Assembly: GCA_049965775.1 (NCBI GenBank)
Contig: JBMFVX010000087.1
Coordinates: 1 to 12,797, forward strand
Source of the DNA: JABEVB01 sp049965775
GTDB taxonomy: Bacteria > Planctomycetota > Phycisphaerae > WQYP01
Length of the DNA stretch: 12,797 bases
Reading direction: 5' to 3'
The position numbers and the translations under genes were made by a program. The notes under the pieces were generated by a model, which worked only from the letters and a program-made list of their open reading frames with translations, was not told the origin of the DNA and ran no database searches. Shown piece by piece: positions 6,716 to 12,797 of this stretch. Every line of letters starts with the position of its first letter. Position 1 is the first letter of the stretch.

Positions 6716-8229
6716 GCGGCGGCTCCTGTTGCTTCAAGCATAATGCTTTCTTCAGTAAGGGAGGAAACGGGCCGGGCGGGATGCAACTGTCCGCGGCACA
6801 TGACGGCGATGCGGTCACATATACCCATAAGTTCGGGCAAATAGCTGCTTACGACGATAACGGCTTTGCCCATCTTGGCCAGTTCGTCAATGAGTTTGTA
6901 TATCTCGGCCTTTGAGCCGACATCTATACCGCGGGTTGGCTCATCCAGCAGCAGTACATCCACGCCATGATAGAGCAAGCGCGCAATGGCAACCTTCTGC
7001 TGGTTGCCGCCGGATAGATTGACAACAACCTGCGCCGGCCCGGCACAGCGGATGTTGAGCTTGGATATCCATTGGCGGGCGATGGCCTGCGTGCGGCTCG
7101 GACGCACCAGCCAGCCCAGCCGCGAGAGCGTGATATTGTCGGCGAGGCTCAGCCCGATGGCGAGGCCCTCGGCTTTGCGGTCTTCGCTGAGCATGCCCAT
7201 GCCCTGGCTCCAGCGGATGGCCGGCCGTGAGCTTGCGCCACTCACAAGCCCCACCTTTACCTGGCCGCTGGTGACGGCATCAAGGCCGAAAATGGTGCGC
7301 AGCAGCTCGGTGCGGCCAGCGCCGACCAGGCCCGCTATGCCCAGGACTTCGCCCCGGTGCAACTCCAGTGAGGCTCGCGTGGGCTTATTTTCGCCGCTAA
7401 GGTTTTGAGCGGCCAATACGGTTTCGCCGGGTTGATGCAGCGATCGCGGGTAGAGGTCTTCGACTTTGCGACCGACCATGAGGCTGATGATGTGGTCGGT
7501 GGCGGCCTCGGCCGTACTGCCGCCGCCAACGCTCTGGCCGTCGCGGAGGACGACAAAACGGTCGGAAATTTCCCGCACTTCCTCAAGAAAGTGAGAGATA
7601 TAAATAATCGCCTGGCCTTGGCATCGCAGGCGACGAATAAGCTTAAAAAGACCGACAATATCGTGGGCGGTAAGGCTGCTGGTAGGCTCATCAAGTACCA
7701 CCACTTTGGATCCGGTCGCGGTGGCGCGGGCGATTTCGACCAGTTGCTGTTCTGCAATTGAAAGCCTGCCGACAGGCGTGGTAAGCGGGATGTCGGGTCG
7801 CCCGATTTGAGTCATGGCATCGGCGGCAATTTGTCGGGTTCGCCGCCAGTCCATGAAGGGGCCTAGTCGCGGCTCGATGCCAAGCAAAATATTTTCCATA
7901 ACGGAAAGGTGTCTGGCCAGCGAAAGTTCCTGGTAAATCATGGCGACGCCGGCGCGCCGCGCGGCCATAGGGTCGCCGGGGCTATACGGTTGGCCATCAA
8001 GCCACATGTGGCCCTCATCGGGCCTGTAGGCGCCCGAAAGTATCTTCATAAGTGTACTTTTGCCGGCGCCATTTTCGCCAACGAGTGCCAGCACTTCGCC
8101 CGCGTTGACGGCGAGGTCTACGCCGGCCAGAGCCTGGGTCGCATCAAAGCGTTTACGAATTCCCTGCATGCGCAACCGAGCCGCCGACGGTTCCGAGGTG
8201 CTTGGCCTGGGCAAAGGAGGGCTGGTCAT
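6712..8229 (-). CDS. Sugar ABC transporter ATP-binding protein, RbsA/MglA type
   Basis: A 505-residue protein with two fused nucleotide-binding domains, as in RbsA, MglA and XylG. The first domain has Walker A GENGAGKST (51-59), Q-loop YQE near 99-101, signature LSIAEQQ (156-162), Walker B VVVLDEPTSSLT (176-187) and switch His213 (ISH). The second domain has a degenerate Walker A, GLVGAGRTEL (300-309), without the lysine, but a standard signature LSGGNQQK (405-412) and Walker B LLLDEPTRGID (426-436). This asymmetry is normal in the family, with one site hydrolysing ATP and the other mostly structural. It powers the adjacent RbsC-type permease on the cytoplasmic face. The ATG at 8229 has only a modest GAGG about eleven bases upstream; ATG codon 21 is an alternative with no better site. 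It lies 62 bases after the binding-protein gene. Confidence 0.95.
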   Translation of the reverse strand: MTSPPLPRPSTSEPSAARLRMQGIRKRFDATQALAGVDLAVNAGEVLALVGENGAGKSTLMKILSGAYRPDEGHMWLDGQPYSPGDPMAARRAGVAMIYQELSLARHLSVMENILLGIEPRLGPFMDWRRTRQIAADAMTQIGRPDIPLTTPVGRLSIAEQQLVEIARATATGSKVVVLDEPTSSLTAHDIVGLFKLIRRLRCQGQAIIYISHFLEEVREISDRFVVLRDGQSVGGGSTAEAATDHIISLMVGRKVEDLYPRSLHQPGETVLAAQNLSGENKPTRASLELHRGEVLGIAGLVGAGRTELLRTIFGLDAVTSGQVKVGLVSGASSRPAIRWSQGMGMLSEDRKAEGLAIGLSLADNITLSRLGWLVRPSRTQAIARQWISKLNIRCAGPAQVVVNLSGGNQQKVAIARLLYHGVDVLLLDEPTRGIDVGSKAEIYKLIDELAKMGKAVIVVSSYLPELMGICDRIAVMCRGQLHPARPVSSLTEESIMLEATGAAA

Positions 8230-8291
8230 GGCGTTGAAGGCCTCATGCGTTGGATGGTTCGATTTCCGCGATGCAGCCGTGGCCCGGCGTC

Positions 8292-9281
8292 TTATGGAAT
8301 TTTCGGCACAGTCACCAACTGTTGAATCGCCGGCGTGGCAAAATTTTTGGGAGTTACAATGACGCAGCCCGTATCAAGAGTGCCAGGTACGCTTTTGCCC
8401 TTGATGTCATCAACGACGTACTTGACGGCCATGTAGCCCATGTGGACGGGGTTCTGCACTACCACGCCGTTAAGTTGATCAGCCTTGATGGCTGGGACGT
8501 AGTTGGGCTGCCAATCAAAGCCGACAAACTTTTTCTTGCCAAGCAGGTTGGCCTGCGAAAGTGCTCGCAGCATACCGAACGTGGAGATTTCATTGACGCA
8601 AAACACGCCATCAGCCTTTTGAATATCGGTAAGCATGTCTTGGGCCTTTTGCTGGCAGAGGCTCGGCGACGAGCCGCCGAACTGGTTGGCAATAATTTTA
8701 ATGCCTGGGTATTTGGCGATGGCAGCCTCAAAGCCTTTGGCCCGGTTGATGGTGCTGATGTTGCCCACAATAAACCGGAGTACGACGACCTTGCCTTTGC
8801 CGCCGAGCAGCTTGGCCATAAAGTTGCCCGCCTTTTCACCCGCCTTGAAGTTGTCGGTGGCTACGAAGCTCACAAAATCTTTTCCGGGAGTGCCATTGAG
8901 GTTGGAATCCATAATCACAACGGGAATATGAGCGGCGTTGGCCTGCTTAACGCTGGGCACAAGAGCCGCCGGATCGCAGGGGGCAAGCACAATGCCGTTG
9001 ACGCCTTCAGCAATAAAGTTCTGAACCAGTTGAATTTGTGAGTTGCGGTCACCATCTAAAACCGGTCCCTGAAAATCAATATTGACGCCCAGCTTTTTGC
9101 CAGCCTCCAATGCCCCGGCATGTACATACTGCCAGTAAACATCGGTGCTGCCGCTGGGAATGACGGCAATCGTCAGCTTTTTGGAACCGCTTTCAGTTTT
9201 TTTACTGCATGCGGTAAGGGTTGTAGCCGCCAGGCCAAGGGTCACAAGCAATACGGTTGTAACAAGATGTTTGACGGTCAT
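8292..9281 (-). CDS. Sugar-binding lipoprotein of the ABC importer, RbsB type
   Basis: A 329-residue substrate-binding protein that captures a sugar outside the inner membrane and hands it to the permease. The N-terminus is a lipoprotein signal peptide with lipobox LTAC, Cys25, so it is lipid-anchored. The periplasmic-binding-protein type 4 fold covers about 36-310. Residues at positions matching sugar contacts in E. coli RbsB can be picked out: Asp125 (IMDSN), Arg180 (INRAKGF), Asn230 (CVNE), Asp256 (GFDW) and Gln276 (VVQNP); this matching is by eye. The start at 9281 is well supported by AAAGGAG eight bases upstream and by the signal peptide. The frame is open back to 9620, but that part is unlike any binding protein. 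It heads the binding protein-ATPase-permease order typical of this importer class and could take a pentose or hexose. Confidence 0.93.
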   Translation of the reverse strand: MTVKHLVTTVLLVTLGLAATTLTACSKKTESGSKKLTIAVIPSGSTDVYWQYVHAGALEAGKKLGVNIDFQGPVLDGDRNSQIQLVQNFIAEGVNGIVLAPCDPAALVPSVKQANAAHIPVVIMDSNLNGTPGKDFVSFVATDNFKAGEKAGNFMAKLLGGKGKVVVLRFIVGNISTINRAKGFEAAIAKYPGIKIIANQFGGSSPSLCQQKAQDMLTDIQKADGVFCVNEISTFGMLRALSQANLLGKKKFVGFDWQPNYVPAIKADQLNGVVVQNPVHMGYMAVKYVVDDIKGKSVPGTLDTGCVIVTPKNFATPAIQQLVTVPKIP

Positions 9282-9623
9282 GGGAACGCTCCTTTTATTA
9301 ATGTCAAAGCCAAACAATGTCTGAAAATGTCGGAGGTCTTGCCGACGCCATTGAAGTATTGTACCGCAATTTTGGTCGCTGGGAAGTACCGCACGGGGGC
9401 TTGGCGCGACAGTGCACTCAAGCAGGGCAGATGAAGCCCCGACGGATGGCTTTGTGCCGTAGAGGACCTTCTCGGCCATCGCCCGGAGATTTCGGCATCT
9501 TTGGCTTGCACCCGATGGTCGCTTCCTGACCCATCCGGCTTTGGCCATCTTTGGCCGAAAGGCGAGGGCCTTGCGGGGCGCGGTTGCGGCAATTGGGACA
9601 TTGCCGCCGGCCTCTTTCATCGC
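9282..9623. other. 342-base gap with several inverted repeats between two transporter genes
   Basis: This stretch separates the MFS gene stop from the binding-protein start, both on the minus strand. It contains no gene I can support. It holds several short inverted repeats: GTCGG/CCGAC at 9329-9346, GATGGC/GCCATC at 9445-9480, a 7-of-8 pair at 9511-9538, and a perfect 8-bp pair at 9586-9607. It probably carries the promoter and leader of the ABC operon. I could not find a pair of well-spaced promoter hexamers and could not match the folds to a known riboswitch. Confidence 0.5.
9586..9607 (-). terminator. Possible hairpin terminator after the MFS gene
   Basis: GCGGCAAT (9586-9593) and ATTGCCGC (9600-9607) are perfect inverted copies around a six-base loop, 16 bases past the stop codon of the MFS gene on the minus strand. 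No T-run follows on that strand, so it is either a weak terminator or a 3'-end protecting hairpin. Confidence 0.35.
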
Positions 9624-10994
9624 TTAATGCGATGGTATAATAGGGCCAGTGGCGGATTCTTCAGGCTCCATATCGTTGCGGAAGAAGCCCTGCCACATAA
9701 ACCCGTACAGCATGATCACTACAAAACATCCCAGCGGCATCAAAAAGCCGACGCGCATAGACCATTTGTCGGCCATCCATCCCATAAGCATCGGCATAAC
9801 CGCGCCGCCAACAATGGACATAACAATCCAGGAGGCCGCGAGCTTGGTTTTTTCACCGAGTCCGCGAATGCCCAAGGCGAAGATGGTTGGATACATGATT
9901 GACATAAAAAAGTAGCTCAGCATCAGGGCAATGATCGAAATCCAGCCAAGGTTCAAGCATACCAATGCCATCATAAGGGTATTAATTAACCCGTAAACGC
10001 CCAGGGTGACATGAGCCTTGGCAAAGCGCAAGATAGCGCTACCCGAAAATCGCCCGGCCAAAAAGCACCCAAAGGCCACCGAGAGGCCTATGCCCGCGCC
10101 GTATTCGGTAATGTGCCATTGGCCCGCATGCAAAAACTTCATGGTTTTTGGTAAATGGTTGGCCATCCATGTGGGTAGCGCTGGCGAATAATCCGGATCC
10201 TTCACATAGTTAATAAAGAAGCTGAAAATGCCGGTCTGGCCAGCTACATAAAAAAACTGGGCTACCACGGCCAGTACGAAATGCTTTTCTTTAAGCAGCG
10301 GCCGTGCATGTTGAGTGGGTTTGGTGGCGGCCTGTTCTTCCTGCGGGGCGTGAATGTCAGGCACCGGAGAAACAATAAACGCCACAATCAACACCGCGAC
10401 CAAGCCGGCGAGAATCAGGTACGGCAGATACAGCGAGGCGTTGCTGGTGTCGGCTTTAGCGGTTTTTGAAAGAATAAAATAACTGATCACAATAGGGCCG
10501 AGCATCCAGCCGATGGCGTTGCAGCTTTGTGCTAGGTTGATACGGGCCACGGCCGCATCTATCGGCCCTAGCACGGTGGTGTAAGGGTTGGCGACCGTTT
10601 CCAAAAAGGTCATGCCGGCGCCGACCACAAAGAGAGCCGTTAAAAACGACAAAAAGATGAGGCCTTCAGAAGCGTGGACGCGGACGGCGGGCACAAACAT
10701 GAGCGAGCCGGCCAGCGCCAACAGCAATCCAGTCAGGATGCCGCCGCGGTAGCCCAGCTTGCGTGCCACCCATCCGGCGGGCAGGGCCAGCAGGAAGTAA
10801 GCGCCATACCACGAGAATTGCACAAAGGCGGATTGGGCCTTGGTTACATGCAGCGAGTCTTGAAAGTGCTTATTGAGCACATCTATCATGCCGCTGAACA
10901 GCCCCCACAGCAGGAACAGGCTGGTAACCAGTGTGAAGGTAAACCAGCGGTTGATGCCGTCAGGGGTGCGAAACATGCCGGACAATTTACTCAT
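9624..10994 (-). CDS. fucP: FucP-type MFS sugar/H+ symporter
   Basis: A 456-residue major facilitator transporter of the fucose permease (FHS) family with about twelve hydrophobic segments. FucP takes up L-fucose and related sugars together with a proton across the inner membrane. The two acidic residues essential in E. coli FucP (Asp46 and Glu135) have counterparts here: Asp38 in SGMIDVLNKHFQ and Glu132 in FLETVANPYTTVLG. The loop motif PAGWVARKLGYRGGI (72-86) matches the conserved segment after the second helix. A long central cytoplasmic loop near 212-238 and an insertion near 270-295 separate the halves. Relatives import fucose, glucose, galactose, mannose or N-acetylglucosamine, so the symbol shows family, not substrate. 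AAGGA lies about seven bases upstream of the ATG. It lies upstream of the ABC genes on the same strand, but the 342-base gap suggests separate control. Confidence 0.88.
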   Translation of the reverse strand: MSKLSGMFRTPDGINRWFTFTLVTSLFLLWGLFSGMIDVLNKHFQDSLHVTKAQSAFVQFSWYGAYFLLALPAGWVARKLGYRGGILTGLLLALAGSLMFVPAVRVHASEGLIFLSFLTALFVVGAGMTFLETVANPYTTVLGPIDAAVARINLAQSCNAIGWMLGPIVISYFILSKTAKADTSNASLYLPYLILAGLVAVLIVAFIVSPVPDIHAPQEEQAATKPTQHARPLLKEKHFVLAVVAQFFYVAGQTGIFSFFINYVKDPDYSPALPTWMANHLPKTMKFLHAGQWHITEYGAGIGLSVAFGCFLAGRFSGSAILRFAKAHVTLGVYGLINTLMMALVCLNLGWISIIALMLSYFFMSIMYPTIFALGIRGLGEKTKLAASWIVMSIVGGAVMPMLMGWMADKWSMRVGFLMPLGCFVVIMLYGFMWQGFFRNDMEPEESATGPIIPSH

Positions 10995-11562
10995 GGCGTA
11001 TCCTTATGTGTTGCGACAATAAAATAGCGTACACCGCAGCACTTTCGAGTTTTGCAGGCGGTTGTTTTGATTTCCCAAAGCCCGGTCGGGTGCCTCTGCC
11101 AGGGGCATTGACGCTTTCTTAGTTTACCTTAACCGTTTCAGGCGGCAAGTCCCGGCTGGGAGGCCTCTCTTCAAGATGAGGCACTACCCAGGCTTTTCAG
11201 GCGTAGCAGGGGTTTCAATTGCCACAGCGCGCCATTGGGTGGTGGCGGCTATACCGTTCGCGGCCAAGATGGCTGCGAAATAAAACGTCGCCCCGCCGCG
11301 AGTCACCCGCGGTTCATGCCGCCTGGTCAAACCTTTTTTGGTTCGCGCCGGCCAGCGACAGCGATGCCGTGGCGCCCGCTCGCGGCAACAGCGCCGCACC
11401 GAATGGCCCAATTATGACCGTGTGCGGTATAAACATGCTTGTTGCGCGGCAATGGCAAGCTATCTGTGGCAACGCGACCGAATTCCCATAATTTGTTCTT
11501 GAAACCCCAAGGCTTTGCGGCGAAACTAACGCTGCGAAGAGTGGCATTAAATGGAGTATGAA
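10995..11562. other. Long intergenic region without a recognised gene
   Basis: This 568-base stretch lies between the divergent MFS and cytochrome genes. Reading frames inside it are short, rich in Arg, Ala and Pro, and resemble no family I know. I see no tRNA, no CRISPR repeat and no insertion sequence end. It must hold the promoters of both flanking genes. Candidate -10 boxes for the cytochrome gene are TATAAA at 11428-11433 and CATAAT at 11487-11492, but neither has a good -35 box at the right distance. A small RNA cannot be excluded. Confidence 0.5.
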
Positions 11563-12594
11563 ATGCTGTTAACCCAGGTGCTTATGGCAACGCCCAACAC
11601 GGTCAAGTTTTTCGGGCACTTTCATGTGCTGCTGGTGCATGTGCCCATCGGCATATTAACACTGCTGGCGGCCATGGAAATAACCGGCCGCTTCAAGCGC
11701 TGGCAGCACATTACCGCGGGTCGTGGATTCATTTTGCTGCTGCTCGCTCTCGCTGTTGTTCCCACGGTCGTCTGCGGTTGGCTGCTGGCCTCCGGCGGCG
11801 GATACAGCCACAGCACATTGGCGTGGCATCGGTGGTTGGGCACCAGCGTAGGCGTGCTGTGTGTGGCGATGCTCGCGGTGTTTTGGTGGAAGAAAAAGCC
11901 GACAGTGCTTTATTATGCGTTGCTGGCGCCGGCGTTTATTGTCATGGTGGCGGCGGCCCACTTTGGCGGCGATCTTACGTTTGGCAGCCGCTACCTGGGT
12001 AAATATGCCCCGGAGTATTTGCGGCCCATGCTGGGCTACTCCGCACAGGCGGCTGCGGATTCAGCAAATGCGCAAATTCCCCTGGCGAATACTTCGCGGA
12101 TGGTGCAGCGTGTTGCATCGGTTGAGACCGCTGGATCTTACACCGTTTTGCCTATAAGCGATGAATCACCACAGAGCTTTTATAGCCGATATATTCAAAC
12201 AATTTTTACGCATGATTGCACGCGATGCCACGGCCACGAAAAGCGCAAGGGCCACCTTCGTCTGGATTCATATAAATGGGTAATGTACGGCAGCCGGGGC
12301 CGGCCCGTTGTGGTGGCACGCCATCCGGAGCACAGCAAGCTATACCGGCTAATCACGCTGCCGTTGTGGCAAAGGCATCACATGCCGCCTCGCCGACGCC
12401 GCCAGCTTACAAAAGATCAAATTGCACTGATTCGCTTTTGGATTGAATCGGGCGCCAGCGGCACGGCAACCCTTCGGTCGCTTCATCCTCCGAGGGACAT
12501 TACCAACATTCTTAACCGCACTGTGGGCACCCAGCGACACGATGAGCCTTTAATGGTTCGCACCAATGATATGGTGGTTCTGGCGAGTCGCTAG
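11563..12594 (+). CDS. Membrane-anchored planctomycete-type c-type cytochrome
   Basis: A 343-residue protein with two parts. Residues 15-137 hold about four membrane helices with the opening HFHVLLVHVPIGI, as in DUF2231-like membrane domains. After a linker, a domain facing outside the cytoplasm carries the haem c motif CTRCH (Cys219, Cys222, His223), followed by RLDSY, a short strand-rich part and HHMPPRRRRQL, where Met274 is the likely second haem ligand. This is the PSCyt1-like (planctomycete cytochrome C) layout. The likely role is electron transfer at the inner membrane; partner and direction are unknown. The MPP segment is followed by an unusual Arg run (RRRRQ). The ATG at 11563 is preferred because GGAG lies six bases upstream; an in-frame ATG at 11551 would add four residues. 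It stands alone on its strand here, and no oxidase or other redox gene is in the window. Confidence 0.85.
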   Translation: MLLTQVLMATPNTVKFFGHFHVLLVHVPIGILTLLAAMEITGRFKRWQHITAGRGFILLLLALAVVPTVVCGWLLASGGGYSHSTLAWHRWLGTSVGVLCVAMLAVFWWKKKPTVLYYALLAPAFIVMVAAAHFGGDLTFGSRYLGKYAPEYLRPMLGYSAQAAADSANAQIPLANTSRMVQRVASVETAGSYTVLPISDESPQSFYSRYIQTIFTHDCTRCHGHEKRKGHLRLDSYKWVMYGSRGRPVVVARHPEHSKLYRLITLPLWQRHHMPPRRRRQLTKDQIALIRFWIESGASGTATLRSLHPPRDITNILNRTVGTQRHDEPLMVRTNDMVVLASR

Positions 12595-12656
12595 GTCTGA
12601 TGCCGTGTGCCAGTTTTTCCGGCGAGCGGATAACAGCGATGCTGATCCGCAACGAA

Positions 12657-12684
12657 GCCGGAGGCCCTCGATATGGCCGCCGGC
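12657..12684 (+). terminator. Possible terminator hairpin after the cytochrome gene
   Basis: GCCGGAGGCC (12657-12666) and GGCCGCCGGC (12675-12684) pair in nine of ten positions around an eight-base loop, 62 bases past the cytochrome stop codon. Only TT follows, so it lacks a proper T-run. It is a stable hairpin that may end the transcript. Confidence 0.35.
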
Positions 12685-12759
12685 TTGCTGGCAGTAGCGG
12701 GCCTGCATTGCGAATGCGCAGCTAAGGGCCTGTAAATAAATAACTGATACCATTTGTGG

Positions 12760-12797
12760 TTATTGTCCGATAATAAGGAGGATGGATCGCGCAACGC
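12760..12797 (+). promoter_or_regulatory. AT-rich inverted repeat and ribosome-binding-like site at the window edge
   Basis: TTATT (12760-12764) and AATAA (12772-12776) form an inverted repeat around seven bases, overlapping AAGGAGG (12775-12781). A gene may begin just beyond the window. The only ATG visible (12782) touches the purine run with no spacer, so it is a poor start if AGGAGG is the site used. Confidence 0.25.

Noticed and set aside
9355..9375. TACAAT on the minus strand as a -10 box for the ABC operon
   Set aside because: The only TTG-type hexamer nearby (TTGCGG) directly abuts it, and nothing resembling a -35 box is 16-18 bases upstream.
9421..9510. Possible cyclic-di-GMP or fluoride riboswitch upstream of the binding-protein gene
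   Set aside because: Fragments such as CACAAAGCCA and GCGATGG are suggestive, but the full conserved core of either class cannot be laid over the sequence.
9282..9620. Extension of the sugar-binding protein frame by 113 residues
   Set aside because: A good ribosome binding site and a clean lipoprotein signal peptide begin at 9281; the extension has no family resemblance and would bury the signal peptide.
11184..11547. Several short overlapping frames in the intergenic region before the cytochrome gene
   Set aside because: They are low-complexity in Arg, Ala and Pro, lack ribosome binding sites and match no family I know.
12782..12797. Start of a new gene at the ATG at 12782
   Set aside because: The purine run AAGGAGG touches the ATG with no spacer and only five codons are visible, so a CDS cannot be supported.
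1..12797. CRISPR array, tRNA, rRNA, insertion sequence, phage or defence genes
   Set aside because: Reading both strands gave no regularly spaced repeats, no tRNA-like arms, no transposase or integrase motifs, and no recognised defence domains.

Overview
The window looks like chromosomal DNA from a Gram-negative bacterium of the PVC group, most likely a planctomycete. The best clue is the last gene, which joins an N-terminal multi-pass membrane domain to a haem-binding domain of the planctomycete cytochrome (PSCyt1-like) kind. A short AsmA-like envelope protein and a Tat-exported lipoprotein epimerase fit this but do not prove it. Base composition is moderately GC-rich and looks uniform. I saw no insertion sequence, phage gene, CRISPR array, tRNA or rRNA.

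Layout: (1) 75-761, minus strand, a small membrane-anchored AsmA-like protein. (2) 983-2209, plus, a Tat/lipoprotein aldose 1-epimerase, divergent from the first gene and closed by a very clear intrinsic terminator. (3) 2502-5644, plus, three genes in a row: a glucose-1-dehydrogenase-like SDR, a GH57 alpha-amylase-like protein, and dihydroorotate dehydrogenase. (4) 5717-10994, minus, a sugar-uptake block read right to left: a FucP-type MFS sugar/H+ symporter, a 342-base gap with several inverted repeats, then a complete RbsB/RbsA/RbsC-type ABC importer. (5) 10995-11562, a long intergenic stretch in which I find no gene. (6) 11563-12594, plus, the membrane-anchored c-type cytochrome, followed by an unassigned tail.

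Taken together, regions 2-4 form a carbohydrate neighbourhood. Two unrelated importers (proton-driven and ATP-driven) bring sugar in, an exported mutarotase can interconvert anomers outside the cytoplasm, and a cytosolic SDR can oxidise a sugar. The GH57 protein would be an alpha-glucan enzyme by family, but it appears to lack its catalytic nucleophile. The identity of the transported sugar cannot be read from sequence. PyrD is a housekeeping pyrimidine gene that happens to lie in this run.

I found no convincing wholly new system. The points most worth a second look are the GH57 protein with Asn where the catalytic Glu should be, the terminator-like hairpin placed directly before the ribosome binding site of the epimerase gene, and the structured-looking gap ahead of the ABC sugar-binding protein.
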